DNA of 64,000 nucleotides from Tolypeutes matacus (lineage: Eukaryota; Chordata; Mammalia; Cingulata; Chlamyphoridae), in NCBI GenBank assembly GCA_026826555.1, contig JAKSZT010054583.1:975161-1039160 (forward strand), read 5' to 3'. The notes beneath the pieces were generated by a model. The model saw only the letters and a program-made list of their open reading frames with translations, was not told the DNA's origin and made no database searches. Made by a program: the position numbers and the translations under genes. Numbering within the stretch: the stretch's first letter is position 1; every line of letters starts with the position of its first letter. Positions 47,050 to 59,206 of this stretch are shown here, in pieces.

Positions 47050-47530
47050 TGTGGGGGAACAGCATCCTGTAGCATAACTAATGACGTTGAGCACTTTAGT
47101 TAGGTTTATTGGCTAGTTGGATACCCTTTTTGACAAAAGGCCTTTTCATTAATTTTGATCATTGTGTGTGTGTATATGGGGGGGAGTCTGTAGTTTTCTT
47201 GTTAATTTGAAGTATATTTTTTTGTTAGGGATATGAACCTTTTGTTGGCTATATGTATTGCAATTATCTTCTCATTGTGTCTTAATTTTTTGCTCATTTA
47301 ATAGTGCTGTTTAATAATTGTTTCCATTTATATATAATCTAATTTACCTATCTTTTTCTTTATGGTTTTTGCTTTATCTGTACTGAAATATTTCCATTCC
47401 CTATGGTCATGAAGATATTCTCCTGTGTTATCTTCCAGAACCTTTATTTTTTTCACTTTTCACATATAGATCTATAGTGTATCTGGTATTAAATATTGTA
47501 AGTTGTGTATGGTAGGGATCAAGTAGCTAG
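47050..47530 (-). repeat. Second L1 fragment paralogous to 43975-44365
   Basis: 'ggataccctttttgacaaaa', 'gtctgtagttttcttgttaa', 'gatatgaaccttttgttggc' and 'ctggtattaaatattgtaag' repeat in order the sequence at 43975-44365 with scattered differences. It retains a stretch near 47265-47330 that the other copy lacks. Either two copies of one L1 family or an old local duplication. Confidence 0.7.
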
Positions 47531-47604
47531 TTTGGGCTTCTGAACAGCATGGCACCTAGGTTCCAATAATAAACATCCTAGGAGATCCGGTGTAAACCGT
47601 ACTG

Positions 47605-47674
47605 CCATTTTTAATAACAGTTTTATTGATATATAATTCACAAAGTATGAAGTTCATCCATTTAAAGAGTACAG
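47605..47674 (-). repeat. Ancient L1 3' end, left piece
   Basis: 'ttttattgatatataattca' to 'catttaaagagtaca' is the reverse complement of an old L1 3' end. It continues on the far side of the younger L1 at 51306. Confidence 0.75.
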
Positions 47675-48409
47675 TTTGGGAGTTCCAGGAATATGGCTGT
47701 GAAGTAGGCAGGCAGGGCTTAACTCTCTCATAAAAACAATGGAGAAAGAGCCAAAAAGGAATGCTTTGGGGGTCAGCTGACCAAAACAGTACTGTAAAAC
47801 TCCCAGGAGGGTAAGAGAGAGATGAAAAGCCTAAAAGAAAAACCATGGTGGCTAGAAAGGGTACCCATCCTCCCACCTTAAGACATTAAGCCTGGATAAA
47901 ACCCCTACTTCACTGCAGCAAATTGAGAGGGGAACAGATGTCTTCCTTCCTGTTAGCTGTTACAAGAGAAGAAGGCGAGTGTTTCAGAGAGCAGAGAGTG
48001 ATATTTCTTCAGTGAATTTGACCAGCAGATCCCACTTTGAATAACTGCTATGGCCAGACCAGAAACAAGGGAAAGCAAAAGCTGAAATAAACAGCTCTAT
48101 GGAAAGGATTGCCAACGAGCTACATCTGCTGGCCTGGAAGTTAATCTAGGGGGAAAAACTACCTTTAGGTATCACTTTAGCCCCAACTCCTGGGAGAAAA
48201 TCTGTGCCCTATTCCTTGGCCCAATTTGATAACTTAAGCTGGGCAATTTTAAAGACTCAGAATAAGTTGAACCAAATATCAAAGAAGAGCTGTGAAGAAA
48301 AAACCAATAGGCAAGAGAGAGAAATCGATCGTCAGAGTAAATTCACCAACATATTCAGATGCTTAGACAACAGCAAAAAATTACAAGCCATACTAGGAAA
48401 CGGGAACAG

Positions 48410-49322
48410 ATGGCCCAGCCAAAGGAACAAACAAATATCCTGATGCAAAACAGGATTTAAGACACCTAATCAATGATAACCACACAAATCTCCTAAATCA
48501 ATTCAAAGAATTGAAGGAAAATATGACTAAAAAGATAAAGGATATTAAGAAGACATTGGGTGAGCATAAAGAACTATTTGAAAGGCTGTAAAGAAAAGTA
48601 ACAGAGCTCTTTGGAATGAAGGAAACAATGGATGAGATTAAAAATACATTAAAGACATGTAACAGCAGTTTTGAATTGCTCAAAGAGAGAATTAATGATG
48701 TCAAGGGCAGAACAACCAAACTGGAAAAGGCAGAAAAATATATAGAGAGAAGAGTGGGAAAATGTAACAGGATCTCAAGGAATTGAAGGACAATGCAAAA
48801 TACACAAACATACGTGTTATTGGTGCCCCAGAAAGAGAAGAGAATGGAAAAAGGACAGAAAGAATATTTGAGGAAATAATGGCTGAAAACTTCCCAACCC
48901 TTATGAAAGACATCAATATCAATATCCAAGAACCACAATGCACCCCAAACTGAATAAATTCAAATATACCTACTCCTAGACACCTACTATGCACAATGGC
49001 AAATATCAGAGATAAAGAGAAGATTCTGAAAGCAGCAGGAGAAAAGTAAAGCATCACATACAAGGGAACCTCAATAAGATTAAGTGCTAACCTCTCATCA
49101 AAAACCATGAAGGCAAGAAGAAAGTGTTATGATGTATTTAAGGTACTGAAAAAGAAAACTGTCAGCCAAGAATTCTGTATCCAGAAAAACTGTCCTTCTC
49201 AAAGGAAGGTGAGTTTAAAGTCTTCACAGACAAGCAAAAACAGAAAGTATATTACCAAAAGACCAGAATTAAAAGAGGTACTGAAGGGAGTGCTGCAACC
49301 TGAAAGGAAAATAACAAGGTGA
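48410..49322 (+). pseudogene. L1 ORF1 remnant
   Basis: The reading frame is open in pieces. It has a coiled-coil part near 48510-48780 (LKENMTKKIKDIKKTLGEHK), the RNA-recognition region from about 48785, and the C-terminal segment 49107-49322. Several stops and frameshifts break it. ORF1 is the RNA-binding chaperone of L1. Confidence 0.75.
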
Positions 49323-49463
49323 AAGACTCAGAGAAGAATGTAGAAATGAAGATAATTAGAAAAGGTAAATTAAAGGGTAAAAAGGCATACAATAGGGAGA
49401 TATGACAATGGAAAGCCAAAGGATAAAAGTGATGAAGAAAGCAATGCCTTTACTGTAGTAACA

Positions 49464-50713
49464 TTGGATGTTAATGGCTTGAACTTCCCAATCAAAAGAC
49501 ATAGAATGATAGAATGGATAAAAAAGTATGAGTCATCTATATGCTGTTTACAAGAGACTCACCTCAAATGTAAGGGCACAACCAGGTTGAAATTGAAAGG
49601 GTGGAAAAACATATTCCACACAAAAGGTAACCAAAAAAGAGCTGGAATAGTGATTCTAATATCATACAAAATAGATTTTAAATGCAAAAGCTGGGTCAGA
49701 ACATTCTATTCAACAAATGGTGCTGGAAGAACTGGATAGCCATATCCAAAAGAGAGAAAGAGGACCCCTATCTCACATCTTCTACAAAAGTTAATTCGAA
49801 TGGATCAAGAACCTAAATATAAAAGTGACAACCGTAAAACTCCCAGAAGAAAATGTAGGAAAACATCTTCAAGATCTTGTAGTACAGGGTAGTTTCTTAA
49901 ACCTTACACCCAAAGCAGGAGCAACAAAAGAAATAATATATAAATGGAAATGCCTCAAAATTAAACACTTTTGCACCTCAAAAGATTTTGTCAAAAGGGT
50001 GAAAAGGTAGCCAACTCACTGGGAGAAAATATTTGGCAATCACATATCCGATAAGCGTTTAATATCCATGATATATAAAGAGATAATACAACTCAACAAT
50101 AAAAAGGCAAATTACCCAAATAAAAAATGGGCAAAAGAATTGGCAAGACAACTGTCCAAAGAAGAAATACAAATGGTGAAACAACACATGGAAAGATGTT
50201 CAACATCACTAGAGATTAGGGAAATGCAAATCAAAACTAAAACGAGATATCATTTCATTTCATACCTATTAGACTGGCCGCTATTAAAAAATTGGAAAAC
50301 TTTAAATGTTGGAGAGGATGTGGAGAGATAGGAACACTTGTTCATTGTTGGTGGGAATATAGAATGGTACAGCCACTATGGAGGACTGTTTGGCAGTCCC
50401 TAAGGGAGTTAAATATAGACTTGCCATATGAACTAGCAATACCACTACTAGGTATATACCCAGAAGAACAGAGGGCAGTGACTCAGACATCTGCACACTG
50501 ATGTTCATATTGGTGTTATTCACAATTACCAAAAGTTGGAAACAGCCCAGGTGTCCATCAACCAATGAATGGATAAACAAATTGTGTTGTATACACCTGA
50601 TGAAATATTTTGCTGCTGTAAAAAGAAATGAAGTCATGAGGCATATGACAACATGGATGAACCTAGACAATGTTATGTTGAGTGAAAGAAGCCAGACACA
50701 AAAGGATAAATAA
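49464..50713 (+). pseudogene. L1 ORF2 remnant with large internal deletion
   Basis: 49464-49689 encodes the N-terminal endonuclease start, including the conserved CCLQETHLKCK. From about 49690 the sequence continues with the C-terminal third (phrases equivalent to the FNKWCW region, [34 protein letters not shown]). Most of the endonuclease and all of the reverse transcriptase are missing, about 2.6 kb compared with the usual ORF2 length. Additional frameshifts occur. Confidence 0.8.
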
Positions 50714-51305
50714 GGTATGATTGAGCTATTATGAACTAATATATCATGTAAACTTATAGAGTTAATAATTAGAATATAGGTCACCAGAAAATAGAATGAG
50801 GGTAGAGAATGGAAAGCTGAGGGTTAATCTGTTCAGAATTAGTAAAAAGTTTGTAAATCTTCTGAAATGAATAGAAATGGTGAAAGTACACCATAGTGTT
50901 TGTAACTAGCAGTTCTATTATATGGGTTTGACATTGTTTGAAAAGGAAAGTCTAAGGGAATGTATAGTACTAGAAGGAAAGCCAAAAAAAGTTATATAAG
51001 TCTGTATAACATTGTGAAACCTCATGGGTAATATTGCATATATACGACTATTTTTACAAAATATAAAAACAAATAAATTAGAGAGACTGAGAGGTGATGA
51101 GTTTTTTCCTTGCCTATTTTTTGTTTATTATTATTATTATTGGAATAATGAAAATGCTCTAATAATGATTGAAGTGATGAATGAACAACTATGTGATTAT
51201 ACCAAATACCGTTGTTTGTAAACTTTGGATGATTGATACTTTATTAATATGTGTCAATAAAATTGATTTGTTAAAAAGAGATTCAAAGGGCTTCAAAAAA
51301 AAAAA

Positions 51306-54150
51306 AGATACAATTCAAAAATTTTAGTACTTTCACAGAGTTATGTAATAATCACCAAAATCAAATTTAGAATATTTTTATCACCCCAAAAACAAATCCT
51401 ATATCCGTTAACAGTCACTCCCCATTTTCCCACAATCCTCTGTGCCTTAGCTAACAACTAATATACACTCTGCCTCTATGGATTTCCCTATTCTGAATGT
51501 TTCATATAAATATAATCATACAATATGTATCCGTTTTTGACTGACTTCTTTCACTCATCATAATGTTTTCAAGGTTCATCCAAGTTGTACTAACAGTACT
51601 TCATTTCCTTTTATTGCTGAATAACATTCCATTATATCAATATGCCACATTTTATTCATCCATTCATTGATGGACATTTGAGTTTTTTCCACTTTTGGCT
51701 ATTATGAATAATGCCTCTATGAACATTTGTGTACAAGTTTTTAGGTGATTGTGTGCTTTCATGGTAACTTTTTTGAAGAACTTCCAGACTCTTTTCCAAA
51801 GTGGTTGCACTATTTTATATTCCCACCCACAATGTATGAGAATTCCAGTATCTCCATATTTTCACCAACATATATATTTTATATGTCTTTTTGATTAAGG
51901 CCATCCTAGTGATTGGGACATTATATATCATTGTGGTTTGTACTTGCATTTCCCTGACATCTAATTATATTGAGCATATTTTCATGCACTTTGTGTATCT
52001 TCTTTGGAATAATGTCTACTCAGATTCTTTGCCCATTTTTAAATTGGGCTTACTTTTTCTTATTGAGTCATAAGAATTTTTATGTGTTCTAGATACAAGT
52101 CTCTTCTACAGTGATGATTTGCAAAAATGTTCTCCTATTCTAGGGTTAAATTGTCTTTTCATTTTCTTGATGGCATCCTTTGAAGCACAAAAGATTTTTA
52201 TTTTGAAGAATTATCCAATTTATCTATTTTTTGTTTTGTTGTTTGTGTTTTAGTGCCAAAGCTTTAAAAATTTCTAATCCAAGATAATGCAAATTTACTC
52301 TTATGTTTTCTTTTAATAGTTTAATAGTTTTAGCTCCTACTTTTATATCTTTGTCCATTTTAAGTTAACTTTTGTAAATTTTGTGTAACTTTTAAGTTGC
52401 TAGGGAGCTACTTCATTCTTTTGCATATGGATATTCTGTTGTCCCAGCACCATTTGTTGAAAAGACTATTTTCACCCATTGAATTGTCTTGGCCTCCTTG
52501 TTGAAAAGCAACTGAGTGTAAATGTGAGGTTTATTCTTCTGGACACTCAATTCTATTCCACTGATTTATATGTTTATCATTGTGCCCTGGTTACTCTGGC
52601 TTTGCGTTAAGCTTTAAAATTGGAAAGTGTGAATCCTTTAAGGGTGTTGCTCAAGTTGTTTAATTTTCACAATTTTATTACTGTCCCAGATTTCTTTGTT
52701 ATTGGTTTCTAATTTTATACCATTGTGATTGGAGGACATGGATTGTATGATTTCAATTATTTATACTTATTTTGATTGCTTTATGGTCTAGAATATTGTC
52801 TATCCTGGAAAACGTTCCATGTGCACTTGAGAAGAAAGTTTATTCTGCAGCTTTGAGTGTTCTATAGATGTCTGTTAGGTCTAGATGGTTACAGGACTAT
52901 GAAGGCCTTCTATTTCCTAGTTGACACATTAATTTTCCATTTCATTACTTTTTTGCTATCTTCTATTATTGTTTCTGTCTTTCTACTTTTTGTTTTTGTT
53001 TTTGTTTTTGTTTGCTATTCCTTTTAACATTTCTTAAGATGCATACCTAGAACATGCTTCTCAACTTTTAAAAAAAATTATTGTCCCTGAAAGAGCACTT
53101 CAGGTATGTTTTCCCTAATGACTCTCATTGTAAAACTTTTATATATTGTGTATATGTTTATGTACTGTATGCTTAGCTGTAATATGTGTTTTGTACATAA
53201 AAAAAAAAGTAGGATTTTTTATCCCTCAGGAGCCAATTTTTGTACTTTGGGAGGCAATATCTATCCAGTTGAAAAATGCATGGCTTAGTTCATTTATTTT
53301 CAGCCTGTCTTCTTTCACAATATTTTCATTTAAGACAATGAAAAATTGTGCATCCTACAATTTTTTTTAATACTTTGATGTCATCATTATTTAGTCAAAA
53401 TATTTTTAAAGTTCTACTGTGATTTCTTCTTTACCAACTTACTTAGAAGTATATTGTTTAATTTGCAAAAATATGGGGATTTTGAATTTATCTTTTCATT
53501 ATTGATTTTAACTTCACTGTTTTCAGAAAGTGTACTCTAAGTGATTTTAAACCTTTGAAAATTTTAGAGATTTGCATATGATCAATTTTAGATATTTTCC
53601 CATTTTCATTTGAAAGCAACATGTTGGATGAGGTTTTCTATGTATTTCTATTTGGCCACATTTGTTAAAAAAAGGTTCAAATTTATTGGGAACTTATTAT
53701 TTTATCTGTTTGTTCCATCAGCTAATAAGAGAATTGTACTAAATATTTCCCACTATGATTGTGACTATTTCTGCTTTTAGTTTTATAAATTTTCCTTTAT
53801 ATATCTTAATTCTATTAGTTCAATACAAATTCAGAATTGTTATATTTTTGGGGTGGAATGGCCCTTTTATTACCATGTAATGTTTCCCTTTATCTCTAGT
53901 ATTTCTATGTATCTTGAAGTATACTTTGCTATCATTATAATGATACCAGGCTTCTTTGGTTAGTGTATGCAAGGTATATGTTTTTCCATCCTTTTTCTAA
54001 CAATCTTTACACAATCTATACTAACCAAGATATGATTAGGTTTTGTTGTTTTATCCATTCTATTTTTTCCAGTTTGATCTTCTATTTTTAATTGGAGTAT
54101 TTAGTAGCCTTGTTACTTTCAATAAAACTATCAATGTATTTGGTTTTAAA
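51306..54150 (-). mobile_element. Ancient L1, remainder, reverse orientation
   Basis: It continues the 3' end begun at 47605: 'ttagtactttcacagagtta', 'taacagtcactccccatttt'. It then reads into reversed ORF2 C-terminal phrases ('ttcatccattcattgatgga', 'gttgtcccagcaccatttgt') and further upstream L1 sequence to about 54150 ('caggcttctttggttagtg'). All frames are degenerate. A (TTTTTG)n run lies at about 52987-53012. Confidence 0.75.
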
Positions 54151-54155
54151 TCTAC

Positions 54156-54580
54156 TGTAGCGGTTTGAAGCCATATGTACCCCAGAAAAACATAATCATA
54201 AATTTAATCCATTTTTGTGGGTGTAGACCCATTGTAAGTAGAACCTACTGATGGAGCTATTTCAGTTAAGGTGTGACCTATTCAATAAGAATGAGACTTA
54301 ACCCTCTTTATAAAAGAATGAAACTCAGACAAGAGAGAGAAAGCCATGGAAGCAAGAAGTGGGAGTCAATGAAACATGGAAGAGAAGAGAGACCAGCAGA
54401 TGCTGCCATGTGACAGAGAGCCAAGGATCACCAGCAGCCAGTCTTCAGGAAGACAGCATTACTTTGATGATGCCTTAATTTGGACATTTTCTCAGCCTCA
54501 AACTATAAGCTGATAAATTCCCATTGTTAAAGCTAACCCATTTCATGGTATTTGCTTGAGCAGCCTAGGAAACTAAAACA
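54156..54580 (+). mobile_element. Solo LTR (ERVL/MaLR-type, xenarthran), forward
   Basis: It begins TGTAGCGGTTTGAAG and ends GGAAACTAAAACA, with the 5-bp target duplication TCTAC at 54151-54155 and 54581-54585. The internal layout (CTTTATAAAAGAATGAAACT promoter-like segment, then the GCAGCCTAGGAAACT end) matches MLT1-like LTRs. Length is 425 bp. No internal retroviral sequence, so this is a recombined solo LTR. Confidence 0.88.
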
Positions 54581-54830
54581 TCTACCTTCTTATTATTTGT
54601 TTTCTGTTTTTCCCGTTTGGACAATGACCCATTTTCACTTCTTTATTGCCATCATTGGAATAATTTTATTATTAATATTATTATTTTTAATGAGATTGTA
54701 ATTTTCTTCTCTATAAGTTATTATATTTACTCTTGTCTTCCATATTACCCTATAAGTTACAATATGCATTGTTGACTTATACATCTAATATAATTTACTA
54801 CCTCTCAAATAATGAAAAGAATTTAGAACA

Positions 54831-55278
54831 TGTTTTAGTTTCCTAGGCTGCTCCAAGCAAATATCGTGAAATAGGTTGGGTTGGTTCAAACAATGGGCAT
54901 TTATAAGCTTACAGTTTAGAGGTCATGAAAATGTCCAAATCAAAGCATCATCACAGCAATGCTTTCTTCCTGAAGATTGGCTGCTGGTGATCATTGGCCC
55001 CTCTGTCACATGGCAAGGCACATGGCAGTGTCTGCTGGTTTCTCCATTCTCTTCTGGGTTTTGTTGCTTTCAGCTTCTTGCTTCCATGGTTTTCTCTCTC
55101 TTTGTGTGAGTTTCATTCTCTTATAAGAGGATTAAGACCTTTTCTCATTGATGTGGGTCATACCTTAAATGAAGTAGTCTTATCAAAAGGTCCTACTTAC
55201 AATGGGTCCACACCCATAGGAATGGATTAAATTTAAGTTCATGTTTTTCTAGGGTGCATTTAGTTCCAACCCACCACA
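54831..55278 (-). mobile_element. Solo LTR of the same family, reverse orientation
   Basis: The ends TGTTTTAGTTTCCTAGGC and CCAACCCACCACA are the reverse complement of the LTR at 54156. The flanks GAACA (54826-54830) and GGACA (55279-55283) match at 4 of 5, as expected for an aged target duplication. Length is 448 bp. Together with 54156-54580 it forms an inverted repeat with a 250-base spacer. Confidence 0.85.
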
Positions 55279-55283
55279 GGACA

Positions 55284-55560
55284 TTTTACTTCATTTGCCC
55301 ACCTTCCATTTTTATGTTATCAGTTATGTGTATTAAATAGCCAAAGACATTTTTTATTATTTTAATCAATCATTATTCATTTAGATTTACCCACATACTT
55401 TTTCTTTTCACTGTTTATCATTCTTTCCTACACCCCTCTGCTCCATCTGGGTAATTTTCCTTTTGCCTAAAGAATTCCCATTCATATTTTCTTTAGTTAA
55501 AGTATACTAATGACAAGTTCTCTCATTTTTATTTTGCCTTTCTCCATTTTGTCTTTATTT
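55284..55560. other. AT-rich, nothing recognised
   Basis: Short unclassified stretch between the LTR and the following L1 fragment. Confidence 0.4.
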
Positions 55561-57480
55561 TTTAATATCTTGAGGTATAATTAACAAAAAAGTGTGAACA
55601 TAATCATTTTATAGTATGCAATTTGGTAAGTCTTGACATATGTATCGACCTGTGAAAGCATCACTACAATCAAAATGGTGACCATATGCATCACTCCCAA
55701 AACTTTCCTCATGCCCCTTTGTAAACTTTCCCTTCTCCTAACTGCCTCCTATCTCCAAGAACCACAGATCTGCTCTCCATCATGTTTGTTTACATTTCAA
55801 GAGATTTATAGAATCGAAATCATACAGTATGCATGCTTTTTATTTTATTTTTTTTGGTCTGGACTCTTTCTCTCAGCATAATTACTTTCAAATTCATCCA
55901 TTTTGTTGCATGCATCAATAATTCATTCATTTAAATTACTGAGTAACATTTCATTATATGGATATACCACAAAATATTTATCCATTTACCTATTGATGTA
56001 CATTTCGCTTGTTTCCAGTTTGGCATTATTACAAATAAAATTTACAAATCTTTCTATTGACGTGTGCTTTCATTTCTCTTAGATAAATTATTAGGAATGG
56101 AATGGTTGATTCATGTGGTAAGAATAAACTAACTTTTAAAGAAACTAGGAATGTTTTCCAAAGTGGTTGTGACACTACAATCCCACCAGTAGTATATGAG
56201 AGTTATAATCCCTCCACCTTCCTGCCAACACTTGGTATGAGTGTCTTTTTAACTTTTCCCTATCTAATAGAATTTTAGTGAAATATAATTGTGGTTTTAA
56301 TTGCCACTCCCTTAATGATGTTAAGCTTATTTCCAGGTTCCTATTTGCAGTTCACACTTAACTACTTTGTTGAAGAGTCTGTTCAAATATTTTTCCCATT
56401 CTTTAATGGGTAGATTGTTTCTTATTTTTGAGCTTTAGAAGTTTTCCCACCTGTTCCATGGCTTAGAAAGTCTCTCAGTGCATTAATTAGGAGTAATTGT
56501 AGTGCTCACCTCATTTGTTTCTCATCTGCCGAGATTGACTGTATTTCATTGTCTTAATGTCCAGTTTCTTGAAAACTTTTGTTTCTTTTATCTTATACAG
56601 TTTTTTGTTTCTTTTAGGAAGGAGTATAAATCTAATCCCTGTTATGCCATATTGGCCAAAAGCAGAAATCCAGATCAATTTTGCCTCTTTTTAATGCCAT
56701 TTTTTCTGGATATAGAAATCTTCAGCACTTTGATGATAATATTCATTGTGTTCTGGCTTTCATCATTTCTGTTAATGTCATCTCTCAGTCTTATTATTGC
56801 TCCTTTCAAAGTAACAGCATTTTCCTCTGGCTTCTTTTAACATTTTTTTCCTTAGTCTTTGGTATTCAACAGTTTTATTATTATGTGTCCCTATATGGCT
56901 CTCATTGTATTTATTCTGTTTGGGGTTCATAGCATCTTGGGAATCTTTTTCTTAATGACTTACATTAAGTTGGAAATTTTTCTGACATTATTTCTTCAAT
57001 TATTTCTCTTTCTCTCTCTCTCCCTTCCTTCTGTAATTCCAATTGCATGTATGTTAAAACTTTTTTCTTAGGATCTCATATGCCTCCAAAGCTGTTTCCT
57101 GAATTTCCCAATCCTTTCTGTCTCTGTGATTTAGTCAGCATATTTTCTCCTAACCTGTAATCCAATGGAATAATTCTCTCTCCAGCTGAATGTAATCTGC
57201 AGTTAAACACTCCCATTGGCCTTTCAATTTTTGCTATTTATTTGTCAGTTTTTGAAATTCTATTTGAGTTTTTAGGAGGGTGATTTTCACTCAATTCTGA
57301 AATTCTTCATTATGCCATTTACTTTCCATCATATATTAATCCTACATACTTTATTCAAATATCTGTATTTCCTACTTCTATTTTTTCTCTTTGTTTATGG
57401 CCAATTTTATATTTTTATGCCTTGTTATTTTTTATTATGGATCACACACTTTGCATAAAAAATTATCAAAAGAATTTGAG
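55561..57480 (-). mobile_element. Ancient L1 fragments, reverse orientation
   Basis: The 3' end phrases 'cttgaggtataattaacaaa' and 'gatctgctctccatcatg', then 'catttcattatatggatata' and 'cattgatgtacatttcgctt'-like sequence, are reversed L1. From 56440 to 57480 the order continues with L1 upstream phrases ('atctaatccctgttatgcca', 'tttggggttcatagcatctt'). Apparent + strand frames at 56502-56932 are antisense of this L1. Confidence 0.65.
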
Positions 57481-57713
57481 GCTCAGGATGATATTATCAT
57501 TTTCATTTACTTTTTCTTCTTACAGAAAATTAGTTTGGGTAAGACCACCTTAATATAATCATGGATCAAGGTGATTCAAAGATGAACTCCTTACTCCTTT
57601 TTTACTCCCATTCTATACACTCTCACCAAAAATTTTAATCAATTCCATGGATTCCCGAAGTCTAAAATGTAAGTTCAGATTCTGGACAGTGAAAAGGAAT
57701 TACAAATGCCAAC

Positions 57714-58177
57714 TATCTTAATTTTCCAGGGTTGCTATGACAAATACCACACAATGAGTTGGTTTAAAGCATAGGAATTTATTGCCTATGGTTTTGGCAG
57801 CTAGAATTCCAACATCAAGGTATTAGCAGGGCTTGCTTTCTTCCAGGTCTGTACCATTCTGGCAATCCTCTGTCACATGGCAACCTCTCTCTCTTTTTAT
57901 CTGTTGTTCTGATTTATGCTGACTTCTGGCCTCTACTGACTAGCTGTGACTAAAATTCCTTTGTTTATATGGATTCCAATCATATGGATTAAGGTCCACT
58001 CTGATTCAATTTGGCCTCTTTTAAACAGGAACTTTGAAGATCTGTTTACAAATGATTCCACACCTTAACTAATGATAACATTTTCAAAGGTCCTATTTAA
58101 AAATGGGTTTACACCCACAGGATCATGATTTAGGACTTGAATGTGTCATTGTGGAGGATATGATTCAATCCCCAACA
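57714..58177 (-). mobile_element. MaLR/MLT1-like LTR, reverse orientation
   Basis: Starting TATCTTAATTTTCCAGGG (the LTR terminus with a changed second base), it carries 'tatgacaaataccacacaat', 'ctgtcacatggcaac', 'tggattaaggtccactctga' and 'catgatttaggacttgaatg' in the order of a reversed MLT1 LTR, ending CCCCAACA. The target duplication is weak. Confidence 0.7.
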
Positions 58178-58542
58178 TCCACTTAGCATATTACCTAAAA
58201 GGTGTCAAGTTTAGAAAAGTATCGATTCTACCAAGTTTTAAACACATCTGTTTTTACATGTCTAGGAAACTGATTTTATCTGCTTAAAAGTAGCTTACCA
58301 ATGATTGTCTTGATCTGACATATTCATCAAATGTGTGATTCTAGATTTTATGCTATGGGATGACAAAAAGGGTCCCTTTTCATTTTCATTTTCCCAATTG
58401 TGAACTTCAAGTAATACAGTTCAAACAGAGAAAATGCACATTTTTTCCCCCGAAGCATGAATAGTTGGTTCAAGGCTATTAATAGGTTCTAGAAGTTGTG
58501 CTCTAATCTTTTCTGGGGAGATACGGATTTCTTTTGGGAGCT

Positions 58543-59201
58543 TGTGTTAGTCTACCATAAGGATGCCAATACAAAATACCAGAAATCTTTTGGCTTTTAT
58601 AAAGGGTATTTATTTGGGGTAAAATCTTACAGTTACAAGGCCCTAAAGAGTCTAACTCAAGGTTGTTTTCTCACCAAAGTCAGTTGCCACATGTTGAAGC
58701 AAGATGGTCACTGATCTCTGCAAGGTTCAACCTTCCCCTCTGGGCTTCCTTTCTCTCAGCTGCAGGCTGGCATAGGGCTTGTCTCTCAGGGTTTCCTCTC
58801 TCTCCTGATATAGGGCTCGTTTCTTTCCAGGCCTTCTATATCAGTCTTGGCTCTCTTCCCAAGGTCAGCTTGGCAAACTATCAGGTGAATGGCTCATCTC
58901 TCCCTGGGGCCCCATGATCAAAAATGATAAAACTATCTTTCTTCCCGTGTGTCTTCTTGAGTGAATGTCTATTTATATTGGCCCACCATGGGGGTGGGGA
59001 CTCAACCTGAGTCATGCCTTACTGATGTGGTTGAATTAAAGCCCTAATCTTAGCAGGTAATTTAATCAAGGGCCTCCCAGCTGAGTCCAATATAATCAAA
59101 AGGGTGTTGACCCAGAAGGATAGATTGCTTTTACAAACATAAAGCTTACAAACATAATCTTTCTCTATTGGGGATTCATAAAATAATCTCAAACTGTCAC
59201 A
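58543..59201 (-). mobile_element. Solo LTR with exact target duplication, reverse orientation
   Basis: It begins TGTGTTAGTCTACC and ends CAAACTGTCACA. GAGCT flanks both sides exactly (58538-58542 and 59202-59206). On the minus strand an AATAAA lies near 58608 and a TATAAATAG box near 58972, giving the expected promoter-then-poly(A) order. Length is 659 bp. No internal retroviral genes. Confidence 0.87.
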
Positions 59202-59206
59202 GAGCT

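Larger units (their letters stand above)
47677..51305 (+). mobile_element. Younger L1 (xenarthran-type 3' end), forward, internally deleted
   Basis: 5' region 47677-48400; ORF1 remnant 48410-49322 (C-terminal RPELKEVLKGVLQPE is typical of L1 ORF1); ORF2 endonuclease start 49464-49689; then directly the ORF2 C-terminal part 49690-50713 ([20 protein letters not shown]). A 3' UTR with GTCAATAAAATTGATTTG and an A-tail ends near 51305. It is inserted in an older L1 whose two halves abut at 47674 and 51306, with an imperfect target duplication (AAAGAGTACA versus AAAGATACAA). ORF1 and ORF2 carry stops, so it is inactive. Confidence 0.85.

Noticed and set aside
48498..49108. Minus-strand frames of 135-146 codons
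   Set aside because: They are antisense to L1 ORF1 in the forward L1.
50302..50784. Minus-strand 160-codon frame
   Set aside because: It is antisense to the L1 ORF2 C-terminal region, which is recognisable on the plus strand.
56502..57071. Hydrophobic plus-strand frames of 70-112 codons suggesting membrane proteins
   Set aside because: The sequence is antisense of an old reversed L1. T-rich codons create false hydrophobic stretches.
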